Assembly (NCBI RefSeq): GCF_017565645.3
Contig: NZ_CP086136.1
Span: 7,671,501-7,735,500 of the forward strand
Origin: Bradyrhizobium barranii subsp. barranii
GTDB taxonomy: Bacteria > Pseudomonadota > Alphaproteobacteria > Rhizobiales > Xanthobacteraceae
DNA length: 64,000 nucleotides
Direction of reading: 5' to 3'
Below the pieces are notes generated by a model. The model was given only the letters and a program-made list of their open reading frames with translations. It ran no database searches and was not told the DNA's origin. Positions 17,608 to 27,300 of the stretch are shown in pieces; position 1 is the stretch's first letter; the number at the start of each line of letters is the position of its first letter. Made by a program: the position numbers and the translations under genes.

Positions 17608-17630
17608 ATTAGTTCGGTATGTTGACTAAT
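17608..17630. promoter_or_regulatory. Candidate ROK operator O2, ATTAGT-N11-ACTAAT
   Basis: Perfect 6-bp inverted repeat with an 11-bp spacer, ending 13 bp before the ROK gene start, where bound repressor would block its own transcription. Its centre is 104 bp from that of O1. Confidence 0.55.
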
Positions 17631-17643
17631 TGGATTGAGGCCC

Positions 17644-18852
17644 ATGCCAGACGCCCCCTCATCGCCCGTTGCGCGACAGCAATCCGTGCGCCTTGTGGTA
17701 GAGCGCCTGCTGCGCGATCGCTCGGTATCGCGCGCCGAAATCGCCCGCAGCACGGGCCTGTCCAAGCAGACCATCTCCGAAGTGATGCGTGATCTCGAGC
17801 GCGACGGCTGGGTCCATGAGGACGGTCAAATCCAGGGCAGCGTGGGGAGGAGCGCCGTCACCTATGCGCTCCGGCCGGATGCCGCCTTCGTGTTGGGTAT
17901 CGACCTTGGCGGCACGAAACTGCATGTCGCACTTGCCGATCTGCACGGTGAGATCGTCGCCGAGAGCATCGAACCGACATCCGGCGACGGCGGCGCTGCC
18001 GTGGTCGCACAGATCGATCGCATGAAGGATGCCCTGCTTCAGCGTGCGTCCGTATCCGCGCAACGCTTGCGCGGCGGCGTGATGGGAAGTCCGGGGATGG
18101 TCGACCCAGCGTCGGGCAGCATCGTCATCGCGCCCAATATCCCCGGACTGGATAGCCTGGACGTGAGGGCCGCGCTGCGCGAACGGCTCGGAATCGACGT
18201 CGCCATCGAAAATGACGTCAATCTCGCCGCAATCGGGGAGCATTGGCGCGGCAACAGCCGCAAGGCGCGCAGTTTCGCCTTCATCGCAGTCGGCACCGGC
18301 ATTGGCATGGGCATCTTTTCGAACGGCTATCTCGTGCGCGGCGCACGCGGGGCGGCCGGCGAGATAGCTTACCTGCCGCTTGGGGGCGATCCCTACGATG
18401 CGCGCGGCCTTCGGTTCGGCACCCTGGAAACCGCGATCGGCAGCGCCGGCATTGTCGAACGCTATATCGCGCTCGGAGGCGCGCCCGGCAGTACCGTGCG
18501 CGATGTCTTCGATCGGCTCGCGGTCGAGGAGGCGGCGCGAGTGACGATCGACGAGATCGGCCGGATCCTCACGACCGCGATCCTGGCGGTGCACAGCATC
18601 CTCGATTCGGAAATCATCATCATGGGCGGCAGCATCGGCGCGCGGCCCGAGTTGAAGGTCCGGATCGATGAACATCTGGCACGCTGCATGCGCGAGCCTG
18701 TTCGTATCGAGCTCAGCGCGCTCGGCAATCGCGCCACGCTGATCGGCGCGATCGGAAGCGCGATCGACCTCGTGCATCGCTCGTTGTTTGGCATCGGCAA
18801 GGATGCGGGCCCGCTGGCTCTTCCTTTCACGGCAGCAGATGTCGCGGCATGA
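17644..18852 (+). CDS. ROK-family transcriptional repressor (NagC/XylR-like)
   Basis: A 402-aa ROK protein: N-terminal winged HTH at about residues 15-70 (SRAEIARSTGLSKQTISEVM), then a sugar-kinase-like ROK domain with GIDLGGTK phosphate-binding motif, FIAVGTGIGMGI and GARGAAGEIAYLPLGG. The zinc motif of many ROK proteins (CxCGxxGC) is not present at its usual place. It probably senses an amino sugar or sugar phosphate and represses both divergent operons. ATG at 17644 was preferred over a TTG at 17635. Its 3' end overlaps nagB by 4 bp (ATGA). Confidence 0.87.
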   Translation: MPDAPSSPVARQQSVRLVVERLLRDRSVSRAEIARSTGLSKQTISEVMRDLERDGWVHEDGQIQGSVGRSAVTYALRPDAAFVLGIDLGGTKLHVALADLHGEIVAESIEPTSGDGGAAVVAQIDRMKDALLQRASVSAQRLRGGVMGSPGMVDPASGSIVIAPNIPGLDSLDVRAALRERLGIDVAIENDVNLAAIGEHWRGNSRKARSFAFIAVGTGIGMGIFSNGYLVRGARGAAGEIAYLPLGGDPYDARGLRFGTLETAIGSAGIVERYIALGGAPGSTVRDVFDRLAVEEAARVTIDEIGRILTTAILAVHSILDSEIIIMGGSIGARPELKVRIDEHLARCMREPVRIELSALGNRATLIGAIGSAIDLVHRSLFGIGKDAGPLALPFTAADVAA

Positions 18853-19625
18853 AGGAGCAGGCGCCGAGAATCGAAGTTGTCGGCAATGCCGCCGCCGTCG
18901 CGGAACGCGCAGCCGCGCTCGTCATCGCGCGGCTACACGATCGGCGGCCGGTTACCCTCGGTCTTGCGACCGGAGCGACAATGGCGCCGCTCTATGCCCG
19001 CCTTGTCGCCGCGACCCGCGCCGGCCTCATCTCATTCCGAACGGTGTCGAGTTTCAACCTCGATGAATATGTGGGCGTCGCACCCCAATCGCCCGGAAGC
19101 TTCCATGCCTATATGCAGCAGCACTTGTTCAGGCATGTGGATATGGAAGCCGGTCGGGCAAAGATCCCCGATGGCACGGCCGACGACGTCGCCGCCGAGG
19201 CCGCGCGCTATGAGGCGCAGATTGCGGTTGCCGGGGGCATCGACCTCCTGCTCCTCGGCATCGGCGCCAATGGCCATATCGGCTTCAATGAGCCAGGTTC
19301 GGATTTCGCCTCACGTACCCGCGAGGTCAGACTCGACGAGGCAACCCGCATCGCGAATGCCATCAATTTTCCCGATCCGGCGTCGGTTCCCGAACGTGCG
19401 ATCACAATGGGCATAGCGACAATCCTGGAGGCTCGGAGCATCCTCCTTGTCGCCAAGGGACCGGAGAAAGCAGCCGCCATCGCAGCCGCGATCGAGGGTC
19501 CGATCACAGCAGCTTGCCCTGCCTCGGCACTCCGCCTGCACGGCAACGTCGATATCCTTTGCGATGAACCGGCTGCCGCAGCCCTCGCCACGCGGCCCCA
19601 CAACAACAATCGGAGAAGGGCATGA
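18849..19625 (+). CDS. nagB: Glucosamine-6-phosphate deaminase (NagB-like)
   Basis: A 258-aa sugar isomerase/deaminase with the SFNLDEYVG motif (residues 68-76) and the [14 protein letters not shown] motif (137-150) of NagB. It converts glucosamine 6-phosphate to fructose 6-phosphate and ammonia, or acts on a related amino sugar phosphate. It overlaps the ROK gene upstream and the GGT gene downstream by 4 bp each, so all three are one translationally coupled operon. No nagA and no sugar kinase are seen, so the upstream steps are unknown. Confidence 0.85.
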   Translation: MKEQAPRIEVVGNAAAVAERAAALVIARLHDRRPVTLGLATGATMAPLYARLVAATRAGLISFRTVSSFNLDEYVGVAPQSPGSFHAYMQQHLFRHVDMEAGRAKIPDGTADDVAAEAARYEAQIAVAGGIDLLLLGIGANGHIGFNEPGSDFASRTREVRLDEATRIANAINFPDPASVPERAITMGIATILEARSILLVAKGPEKAAAIAAAIEGPITAACPASALRLHGNVDILCDEPAAAALATRPHNNNRRRA

Positions 19626-21217
19626 GCTGGGGACAGCGCGATTTCATGGTGCCGGGGCGCTCGCTGGCGGTGGGCGATCGGGGCATGGCCGCGACCTCTC
19701 ATCCGGCTGTCACGCTCGCTGCGGTCGAGATCCTGCGCAGTGGCGGCAATGCGGTCGATGCCACCATTGCCGCGATCGCCCTCCAGGGTGTCATTGATCC
19801 GCATATGACCGGCATCGGCGGCGACTGTTTTGCGATCTATGCTCCCGCCTCCGGCAAGCCCGTCGCTGTCAACGGCTCGGGCCGAGCGCCGGCGAAGGCC
19901 GAGCTCGGCTGGTTTCAGCAACTCGGGCTGGCGTCGATCCCGGACGATTCACCCCATGCAGTGACAGTTCCGGGTGCGGTCGATGCCTGGTGCCGCCTCT
20001 CTGGCGACTATGGTTCAAAAAGCCTGGACGAGGTTCTGGCGCCGGCGATCCGCGCGGCCGAGACCGGCTTTGTGGTGACGCCCCGCGCCGCGCTGGATTG
20101 GGCACGCTACGCCGATCGCATCGAACGACATCGGACTGGCGTACCGATCTATCTGCCCGGTGGCGCTGCGCCCGCCGTCGGCAGCAAGCTCAATCATCCC
20201 GCACTCGGCGCGACGCTGCGCCGGATTGCACGCGAGGGGCGCGCCGCGTTTTACGAAGGTGCCGTCGCCGAAGAAATCGTCGCGACATTGAAGGCGCTGG
20301 GCGGAGTGATGCAGCTTGAAGATCTCGCAAGTGCCCGATCGGAGTACGTTGAGCCGATCAGCGCCGACTACCGCGATCATCAAATCCTGCAATGTCCGCC
20401 TAACGGACAGGGCGTCGCGGCGCTGCTGATCGCCCGCATCCTTGCCGGCTTCGACATGGCCAACCCAGCGCTCGGCGAGGCGGATCGCATTCACCTCCTT
20501 GCCGAGGCAACCAAGGCGGCCTACCGGCAGCGCGACGCGCTGGTCGCCGATCCGGAATTTCGTCCGCTCGATGTCGACTCGCTACTCTCGGAGGCGTCAG
20601 TCGCGGCATTGCGCTCCTCTATCGACCGGAGGCGTGCCAGCGCATCAGCGGATTTTGACATGCCTGTTCATCGTGACACGGCTTACGTTGCGGTCGCCGA
20701 TCGCGACGGCAACATGGTATCTTTCATCAATTCGCTTTTCTTCGCGTTCGGCAGCGGCATCTACGCTCCGCGCGCTGGCGTGCTATTGCAGAACCGGGGT
20801 TCGGGATTCTCCCTTCTCGAAGGACATCCCAATGCGATTGCGCCGCGAAAACGTCCCTTTCACACCATCATTCCGGGTCTGCTGGCGAAGCATGGCAAGC
20901 CGATCATGGCCTTTGGCGTGATGGGTGGACAATACCAGGCGGCGGGACATATGCAGATCCTGAGCGGCGTGCTCGATCGTGGGCTCGACATTCAGCAGTC
21001 CTCGGATGCGCCGCGCAGCTTTGCGTTTGATGGCACACTGAGTCTCGAACCCACGATTCCCGGCTCCGTCGCCGACGAATTGATTGCGCGCGGTCATCGC
21101 GTGATCTGGGCGGACGAACCGCTCGGAGGTTGTCAGGCCGTGCACGTCGATCCTTCCAGGGGCGTCATTCTCGGCGCGTCGGACCATCGCAAGGACGGCA
21201 TTGCACTGGCGGCGTGA
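19622..21217 (+). CDS. Gamma-glutamyltransferase family Ntn-hydrolase, no signal peptide
   Basis: A 531-aa gamma-glutamyltranspeptidase-family protein. The predicted autocleavage nucleophile is T353 (HRDTAYVAV), followed by [12 protein letters not shown] and the late [14 protein letters not shown] segment typical of the small subunit. Classical bacterial GGT is periplasmic, yet no signal peptide is visible here ([20 protein letters not shown]), so it is predicted cytoplasmic. It may release glutamate or another acyl group from an imported gamma-glutamyl compound. Located between NagB and the import ATPase in one operon. Confidence 0.83.
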   Translation: MSWGQRDFMVPGRSLAVGDRGMAATSHPAVTLAAVEILRSGGNAVDATIAAIALQGVIDPHMTGIGGDCFAIYAPASGKPVAVNGSGRAPAKAELGWFQQLGLASIPDDSPHAVTVPGAVDAWCRLSGDYGSKSLDEVLAPAIRAAETGFVVTPRAALDWARYADRIERHRTGVPIYLPGGAAPAVGSKLNHPALGATLRRIAREGRAAFYEGAVAEEIVATLKALGGVMQLEDLASARSEYVEPISADYRDHQILQCPPNGQGVAALLIARILAGFDMANPALGEADRIHLLAEATKAAYRQRDALVADPEFRPLDVDSLLSEASVAALRSSIDRRRASASADFDMPVHRDTAYVAVADRDGNMVSFINSLFFAFGSGIYAPRAGVLLQNRGSGFSLLEGHPNAIAPRKRPFHTIIPGLLAKHGKPIMAFGVMGGQYQAAGHMQILSGVLDRGLDIQQSSDAPRSFAFDGTLSLEPTIPGSVADELIARGHRVIWADEPLGGCQAVHVDPSRGVILGASDHRKDGIALAA

Positions 21218-21253
21218 CCAGGATGAGAATGACGTGATGTCGGATCGGGCAGC

Positions 21254-22879
21254 ATGAGCGAGACAACAGAGGCGATCCTGTCGATCGAACGGCTGACGCT
21301 GGCGCTGCCCGCCGGCGGGGATCGCGCCTCTGCCGTCGAGGACGTTTCGCTTGCCCTGTATCCGCGACAAATCCTCTGCGTCGTCGGTGAATCCGGCTCC
21401 GGTAAATCGGTCTGCGCCTCTGCCGTCATGGGCCTGCTGCCCAGGGCCATTCGCCCGGTTGCAGGGGCCATACACTTTGAGGGGCGCGATTTGCTGAACC
21501 TCCCCGCAGCAGAATGGCGGACGTTGCGCGGGCGACGCATTGCGATGATCTTCCAGGAACCGATGACAGCGCTCAATCCTGTGATCAGGATCGGCGACCA
21601 GATCATGGAAGCGTTCGAGGCGCACGGACAATTCACGCCAACTGAGCGGCAAACCCACTTGCGCGCCCTCCTCGAAGAGGTAGGCATGCGCGACCTCGAG
21701 CGGATCATCCATAGCTACCCGCATCAGTTGTCGGGTGGCCAGCGTCAGCGTGCCATGATCGCAATGGCCCTTGCGCTCGAACCATCGATCCTGGTCGCGG
21801 ACGAACCAACCACGGCACTCGACGTCACGACACAGGCGCAGATCCTTCGGTTGATCCGGGACATTCAGCAGCGGCGCGGCATGGCGGTGCTGTTCATCAC
21901 CCATGATTTCGGCGTCGTCGCCGACATCGCGGATCGCGTCGCGGTCATGGAGAAGGGGCGCGTCGTCGAACAGGGGTCCGTGGAGGACGTGCTCGAACGC
22001 CCGCAGCATCCCTATACGCGTCGGCTGCTCGCCGCGGTGCCCGGCGGGACCCCGCCGGTCCGGGCCCGGGTCGAGGACGAACCGATCGCCTGCGCCGCGA
22101 CTGGACTTGCGAAGATCTATCGTGGCAGCGACTGGTTCAGCTCGCAGACCGAGGTCGCAGCCGTAAAGAATGTGACCTTCGAAATCCGGCGCGGCGAGAC
22201 GCTCGGCCTCGTTGGAGAGTCCGGCTCGGGCAAGAGCACGATCGGTCGGCTGGTGATGCGTCTCACCGACGCCGATGCGGGCGTGGTCCGTATCGGCGAA
22301 CTCGATTTCTCCGAGGCTCGCGGTGCCCGCCTGCGGGCCGCCCGCAAGCACGTCCAAATGGTATTCCAGGATCCCTTCGCCTCGCTCAATCCACGTCGCC
22401 GCGTCGGGCGAATTATCGCCGACGGGCCGATCGCGCACGGCGTCCCGCCGGCGCAGGCCTTCGCGCGTGCCGAGGAACTGCTGGCGCTCGTGGGTCTCGA
22501 CCCGAGCGCCGCGCGACGCTTTCCGCATGAATTCTCCGGAGGGCAACGCCAGCGGATCGGAATTGCGCGCGCGCTGGCGCTCGACCCGGAGGTGCTCGTG
22601 GCCGACGAACCGGTGTCAGCGCTCGACGTCTCTGTCCAGGCGCAAGTGCTCACCTTGCTCGAGACATTGAAGGCGCGGCTGCGGCTGGCGGTGCTGTTCA
22701 TCACCCACGATCTCAACGTCGCGGCCCAGGTCTGCGACAGGATCGCAGTGATGCGCCTCGGAGAAATCGTCGAGATCAGGCCGACGGCAGATCTGCTGAC
22801 ACGGCCGGAGCATCCCTACACGCAGGCACTGCTGGCCGCGATCCCGGGCAGGCAACGCAGAACGCCCTCGTCGGTCTGA
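21254..22879 (+). CDS. Double ABC ATPase for Dpp/Opp-type importer (DppD-DppF fusion)
   Basis: A 541-aa protein with two complete ABC ATPase domains, as in GsiA: Walker A GESGSGKS in each half, signatures LSGGQRQRAMIAMAL and FSGGQRQRIGIARAL, and Walker B LVADEP in each. Each half ends with the oligopeptide transporter C-terminal region (EHPYT). It should energise the DppBC-like permeases encoded divergently at 14043-15853, so the importer genes are split over two operons sharing one control region. Confidence 0.9.
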   Translation: MSETTEAILSIERLTLALPAGGDRASAVEDVSLALYPRQILCVVGESGSGKSVCASAVMGLLPRAIRPVAGAIHFEGRDLLNLPAAEWRTLRGRRIAMIFQEPMTALNPVIRIGDQIMEAFEAHGQFTPTERQTHLRALLEEVGMRDLERIIHSYPHQLSGGQRQRAMIAMALALEPSILVADEPTTALDVTTQAQILRLIRDIQQRRGMAVLFITHDFGVVADIADRVAVMEKGRVVEQGSVEDVLERPQHPYTRRLLAAVPGGTPPVRARVEDEPIACAATGLAKIYRGSDWFSSQTEVAAVKNVTFEIRRGETLGLVGESGSGKSTIGRLVMRLTDADAGVVRIGELDFSEARGARLRAARKHVQMVFQDPFASLNPRRRVGRIIADGPIAHGVPPAQAFARAEELLALVGLDPSAARRFPHEFSGGQRQRIGIARALALDPEVLVADEPVSALDVSVQAQVLTLLETLKARLRLAVLFITHDLNVAAQVCDRIAVMRLGEIVEIRPTADLLTRPEHPYTQALLAAIPGRQRRTPSSV

Positions 22880-22912
22880 ACCACCGCATTTTCATTGAAG
22901 GAGGTCTCTGAC

Positions 22913-24142
22913 ATGCAGAAGCTCACGGAACTTCCACTGCTGCGCATCGGCCTTGTCGGCAGCGGCTTCATTGCCGCGTTCCATCTGCAGTCCATGCTCG
23001 GTGTGCGCAACGTCAGCGTCGGCGGCGTCTACAGCCGTTCCGCCGAGCGGCGGACACGCATTGCCGACAAGGCGCGCAATCTTGGCCTTGGGCCGGCGCA
23101 TGTGTTTGACAGCATCGAGGCGATGGCAATGTCCGGCGAGGTCGATGCGCTTTGGCTGCTGACGCCGAACGACAGCCGCCTCGACATCATGCGCGAGATC
23201 CACCGCGTGACCAAGGCCGGAGCTCCCCTGCGCGCCATTGCCTGCGAAAAGCCACTCGCCCGCACGCTTGCCGAAGCACGGGAAATGCGCAGGCTCGTCG
23301 AAGATGCAGGCCTGCTTCACGGTTATCTGGAGAACCAGCTTTTCTCGACCGCGGTGATGCGCGGCAAGGACATCATCTGGCGGCGGGCCGTACCCGGAAG
23401 TGGACGCCCCTATCTCGCGCGTGCCGCCGAGGAGCATTCAGGACCGCACGAGCCGTGGTTCTGGCAAGGTGACAAACAAGGAGGGGGCGTGCTCTCCGAC
23501 ATGATGTGCCATTCAGTCGAGGTCGCACGCTTCATGCTGACCGCGCCGGGCGCAAAGCGCGACTCCTTAAGGCTGCTCAGCGCCAGCGCCACGACGGCCA
23601 ATCTCAAATGGACGCGCCCCCACTATGCCGCCGACCTCAAGAGGCGAATGGGGGTCGATTTCACCAAACGTCCGGTCGAAGATTTCGCGCGCGGGATACT
23701 TGCGATGGAAGATGCTGACGGGCATCAATTGATGATCGAGGCGACAACCTCATGGGCGTATGTCGGCGCGGGCCTGCGCATCCAGCTTGAATTGCTTGGT
23801 CCCGAATATTCGATGGAGTTCTCCTCGCTCTCGACGGGCCTCAAGGTCTTCCTTTCCCGTGCGATCAGCGGATCAGAGGGCGAGGATCTCGTCGAGAAAC
23901 AGAATTCCGAGCAAGGTCTGATGCCGGTTGTCGAGGACGAAGCCGGCATCTACGGCTACACCGACGAGAACCGCCATATGGTGGAGGCATTCAGGCGAGG
24001 CATGAGTCCGGCAGAAACCTTCGATGATGGGGTCGGTGTCATGGAAATGCTTATGGGACTCTATCGCTCCGCAGAGCTTGGCCGGACCATCCATTTCCCC
24101 GATCCCGAACTCGAACACTATGTTCCTCTCGTGGCGCGCTGA
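22913..24142 (+). CDS. Gfo/Idh/MocA-family NAD(P)-dependent oxidoreductase
   Basis: A 409-aa dehydrogenase with an N-terminal Rossmann motif (GLVGSGFIAAFH), the family CEKPLA motif near residue 110, and a C-terminal alpha/beta domain. Family members oxidise or reduce sugars, inositols or amino sugars. AAGGAGG lies 7 bp before the ATG at 22913, which fixes the start; an upstream in-frame TTG overlaps the Shine-Dalgarno and is rejected. Last gene of the ROK operon, so it probably acts on the imported sugar or a product of the GGT. Confidence 0.85.
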   Translation: MQKLTELPLLRIGLVGSGFIAAFHLQSMLGVRNVSVGGVYSRSAERRTRIADKARNLGLGPAHVFDSIEAMAMSGEVDALWLLTPNDSRLDIMREIHRVTKAGAPLRAIACEKPLARTLAEAREMRRLVEDAGLLHGYLENQLFSTAVMRGKDIIWRRAVPGSGRPYLARAAEEHSGPHEPWFWQGDKQGGGVLSDMMCHSVEVARFMLTAPGAKRDSLRLLSASATTANLKWTRPHYAADLKRRMGVDFTKRPVEDFARGILAMEDADGHQLMIEATTSWAYVGAGLRIQLELLGPEYSMEFSSLSTGLKVFLSRAISGSEGEDLVEKQNSEQGLMPVVEDEAGIYGYTDENRHMVEAFRRGMSPAETFDDGVGVMEMLMGLYRSAELGRTIHFPDPELEHYVPLVAR

Positions 24143-24234
24143 CGGCGTGAAGCCCTGTCCTCCAGGCTGAGGAGTCGAGATCACCGACGAGAAGCTCGGC
24201 TTCAACATCGCGTCTTCCCGAGGATGGCGCTCTG

Positions 24235-25383
24235 CTATTTCGCCAAGCGGAACTTCCCACCCTCGACCTTGATCAAAAAGGCCGAGCGTTCATCATAGCC
24301 GTTGTGGTCGGTCTTGCTCATGTTCGACAGCCCGTTGTTGAGATAGACGTTCTCCCCGCGCTCGAGTTCGTCCCGCAGAGCTGCACGAAACTCGGGCGTG
24401 CCCGGCTTCGTCGTCTTCAGCGCGTTCGGAGCAGCCTTCCCGATCAGTGCGACGACATCCCAGAGGTGAGCCGCGAACATATTGGGTTTCTGACCGTTCA
24501 CCGCCTCATAGGCGGTCACGAACTGCTCCGTCGCGTGACGGAACGGATCTCCCGCCGGAAGATCGGCCGCAACGGTAAAGGCCTCGCCGGCGAAAATAGC
24601 GCCTTCGACGGCCGCGCCTCCGAGCTTGATGAACTCCTCGCTGGCTACGCCATGCGTCTGAAAGATCTTTCCGGTGTATCCGCGCTCACGGAGCGCCTGT
24701 TGCGGCAGGACCGCCGGGGTACCTGCAGAAGCAATGAAGACGGCGTCGGGATTCGTCGACATCACCTTCAACGCCTGGCCGGTGACGCTGGTGTCCGCAC
24801 GCGCGTAGACTTCATGCGTCGTCACCGTCAGACCCAAGGTCGGCGCAAGGCGGCTCACCTCCTTATAGTAACCTTCGCCATACCCATCCGAAACACCGAC
24901 AAAGCCAAGCGTCTTCGCGCCTGATTTCGCGATGTATTTGAGAATGGCGCTCGCCATCAGGTCATCGTTGGGGACGACCTTGAAGGCCCAGGCGCGTTTG
25001 TCGTCCAGCGGCTGAACGATGGCGGTGGCGGCCGCCAGCGATAGCAGCGGCGTCTTCGACTCCAGCGCGACGTCGAGCATCGGCATGGTCACCGGCGTCA
25101 GAGAAGACCCGACCAGCACGTCGACCTTGTCCTGGATCACGAGCCGGCGCGCGTTCTGGATCCCTTTGGTGGAATCAGACTCGTCGTCCAAGATGACGTA
25201 GGTCACCTTCTCTCCGCCGATCTCTTTTGGCAGAGCTGCGACAGTCTTGAGCTGGGGTTGCCCCAAGGCAGATCCCGGGCCAGTGGCCGAAATCACAATT
25301 CCGACTTTGATTTCCGCGTGCGCCGCGCATCCATAAAGTACGCAGGCCACAACAAGACAAACGCGCGTGAAACCGATCGTCAT
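24235..25383 (-). CDS. Branched-chain amino acid-type ABC substrate-binding protein
   Basis: A 382-aa periplasmic binding protein of the Peripla_BP_6/LivJ type, with a signal peptide (cleaved near AAHAEIKVG) and the usual GPGSALGQPQL opening. Strong ribosome-binding site GGGAGGAG before the ATG at 25383. No LivHMGF permease or ATPase genes are adjacent, so it is an orphan receptor that must use another transporter or work in sensing. It is convergent with the Gfo/Idh gene and downstream of a 465-bp gene-free region with a strong palindrome. Confidence 0.83.
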   Translation of the reverse strand: MTIGFTRVCLVVACVLYGCAAHAEIKVGIVISATGPGSALGQPQLKTVAALPKEIGGEKVTYVILDDESDSTKGIQNARRLVIQDKVDVLVGSSLTPVTMPMLDVALESKTPLLSLAAATAIVQPLDDKRAWAFKVVPNDDLMASAILKYIAKSGAKTLGFVGVSDGYGEGYYKEVSRLAPTLGLTVTTHEVYARADTSVTGQALKVMSTNPDAVFIASAGTPAVLPQQALRERGYTGKIFQTHGVASEEFIKLGGAAVEGAIFAGEAFTVAADLPAGDPFRHATEQFVTAYEAVNGQKPNMFAAHLWDVVALIGKAAPNALKTTKPGTPEFRAALRDELERGENVYLNNGLSNMSKTDHNGYDERSAFLIKVEGGKFRLAK

Positions 25384-25848
25384 ACAGCTCCTCCCTGTCC
25401 GCCCCAGTGCTTCGGCTGGTTGCATCGGACCCCGCGGGGCAGCATCAAGGACCCGGAGGAGATCGTCCGATGTTCAAGCCCTGTCCCGGGGTTACGAGCA
25501 ACCAGGCGAGCGACCCTAAGCGGATCGCAGGGCCGTGTCTGTCCCTATGCCTAGGGACAAGGACCAGCGTCTCAAGCCAGGCGCCGGCCCAAGCCGCAGG
25601 AGTACGGTTCGTTGCGTATGTTTTGCTTCGGACTATTGGCCTAACAGCTTCCTGATACCTGTCAAACCGGCACGCAGGAACGGATCTGAGTGGATGTAGA
25701 AATATCTGACGCCGCGCTCAAGCCGCTCGGCGCGATACGAGCGCGGCGTGCCTCGATCAGGCAGAATGGGTACGCAACCTTACCAATGGTCCATGCCTGC
25801 GGCCGCCGGATGCGGTCAAGCTATCGGCCCGACGTGCGATCGGGCTAC
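25384..25848. other. Gene-free region upstream of the orphan binding protein
   Basis: 465 bp between the binding protein start and the GntR gene stop. ORFs reading through it on the plus strand look like antisense shadows of the GntR gene. The only clear structure is the palindrome at 25540-25559. No RNA gene is recognised. Confidence 0.6.
25540..25559. promoter_or_regulatory. Palindrome TGTCCCTA-N4-TAGGGACA
   Basis: Perfect 8-bp arms with a 4-bp spacer, about 157 bp upstream of the binding protein start. No T-tract follows, so an operator is more likely than a terminator. Confidence 0.45.
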
Positions 25849-26535
25849 TCAGCCGAGGCGATCATCGATGAAGCGCCTGAGCGCGGACGCGGCATTCAGC
25901 ATGTGCGCACGCATTCGGCGCGCGGCGGTCTCTCCGTCACCTTCCGCGATCGCCTGCATGATGGCGTCATGCTCGTCGCGGGACTTGCGAATGCGATCGC
26001 CCTGCCGCAATTGGGTGCGGCGGAAGGCGCTGAGCCGCGAACGCACGTCCTGCGCCTGCTCGGCGAGAAACGAGTTGTGCGTTGCGCGGTAGATGCATTC
26101 GTGGAATTCCCGGTTGAACGCGTCATAGGCGTCGACATCGTTCGCCTCGACCATCTTCAGCGAAGCGTCATGGAGCTCGATCAGATGGCTGCGCTCGAGC
26201 GGCGTCATGCGGTAGGTCGCGAGCCTGACGCACATGGCTTCCACCTCGGCGCTGGTCTCGAACATGTCCATGATGCGCTCCGGCGTCATCCGCGCAACGA
26301 CGAGGCCGCGGCGGCCGCGCACCTCGACGAGGCCGCTGACCACGAGCTGGCGAAGCGCCTCCCGCACCGGCGTGCGGGAAGCTCCAAAACGATCGGCAAG
26401 CTGCTGCTCTTCCAAGGCCGAACCGGCGACGAGCGCACCTGAGGCAATCTCGTCCGTAAGCGCATTCCGGATGCGATCGGAGAGCAGCCCGCCATCGTCC
26501 TCCGCGTCGACTGCGACCTTCAATACTTCTGCCAT
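25849..26535 (-). CDS. mdcY: GntR-family regulator, FCD type (malonate operon repressor, MatR/MdcY-like)
   Basis: A 228-aa GntR regulator: winged HTH at about residues 18-85 (GALVAGSALEEQQLADRFGA then SRTPVREALRQL) and a helical FCD ligand domain with metal-binding-type histidines (NREFHECIY, MRAHM). In rhizobial and pseudomonad malonate loci such regulators repress the operon until malonate or malonyl-CoA binds. The ATG immediately follows the madM stop (TGA-ATG) with GGGAGG in front, so it is the third gene of the madL-madM-mdcY operon. Its likely operators lie at 27800-27868. Confidence 0.83.
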   Translation of the reverse strand: MAEVLKVAVDAEDDGGLLSDRIRNALTDEIASGALVAGSALEEQQLADRFGASRTPVREALRQLVVSGLVEVRGRRGLVVARMTPERIMDMFETSAEVEAMCVRLATYRMTPLERSHLIELHDASLKMVEANDVDAYDAFNREFHECIYRATHNSFLAEQAQDVRSRLSAFRRTQLRQGDRIRKSRDEHDAIMQAIAEGDGETAARRMRAHMLNAASALRRFIDDRLG

Positions 26536-27300
26536 TCAGCCTCCCGTGATCGCGCGCACCGCGAAGTAAAGGATCGAGGGCGCGACCAGGCATCCGAGCC
26601 CGGTGTGGAATGTCGCCGTCAGCGCACCGTAGGGCACCAGACGTCGGTCCGTCGCCGCCAACCCTCCAGACACGCCGCTGACCGTTCCCATCAAGCCGCC
26701 AAACACCATCGCGCTACGCGGATTGTTCAGGCCGATCATCTTCGCCACAAAGGGCGTGCCGATCATGACGATCACCGCCTTGAATACACCGGTCGCGATC
26801 GAGAGCGCAATAACCGGTGAGGATGCGCCGATCGCCGCACCCGTGACCGGGCCCACGATGTAGGTGACCGCACCGGCGCCGATCGTCGTCAGCGATTCTG
26901 CGTCAGTGTAGCCAAACGCCGCGGCGATGAACACGCCGAGAATGAACGGCACCACCGTTCCCAGTCCGAGTGCGACCGCACCGATCGCCCCGGCCTTGCG
27001 CGCATGGACGACATCGACCTCAAAGGCGGTGGCGACGATGGCGAAATCGCGCAGCATCGCTCCGCCCATCAGGCCGATCCCGGCCAGGGCCGGCAGGTCG
27101 GCCACGCCCTTCTCGCCGCCGGTGGAGATGCCTCCCCAAAAGGCCAGCGCAAGGCCCAGCATGATCGCAATCGCCGAGGCGTGAATGCGCCCGAAGGTGA
27201 GATATTTCGAGATCGCCCCCGAGATCCACATCAGGATTCCGACGACCGCGAACGCAGTGATCAGCGCATTGGCGGCGAGAATGTGAGACATCATGATCAT
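26536..27300 (-). CDS. madM: Malonate transporter subunit MadM
   Basis: A 254-aa membrane protein matching MadM of the two-component MadL/MadM malonate:Na+ or H+ symporter: about eight hydrophobic helices, with the family-like RDFAIVATAFEVD and GGLMGTVSGVSGGLAATD segments. The ATG at 27300 overlaps the madL stop (ATGA) and has GGGAGG just upstream; a second ATG nine bases on is also possible. MadM needs MadL for uptake in characterised systems, and here madL looks broken. Confidence 0.87.
   Translation of the reverse strand: MIMMSHILAANALITAFAVVGILMWISGAISKYLTFGRIHASAIAIMLGLALAFWGGISTGGEKGVADLPALAGIGLMGGAMLRDFAIVATAFEVDVVHARKAGAIGAVALGLGTVVPFILGVFIAAAFGYTDAESLTTIGAGAVTYIVGPVTGAAIGASSPVIALSIATGVFKAVIVMIGTPFVAKMIGLNNPRSAMVFGGLMGTVSGVSGGLAATDRRLVPYGALTATFHTGLGCLVAPSILYFAVRAITGG

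Noticed and set aside
17659..18777. 372-aa minus-strand ORF opposite the ROK gene
   Set aside because: Antisense shadow; His/Asp/Arg-rich composition typical of reverse frames of high-GC genes.
20783..22546. 587-aa minus-strand ORF opposite the GGT and ABC ATPase genes
   Set aside because: Spans two unrelated real genes on the other strand, so it can only be a shadow.
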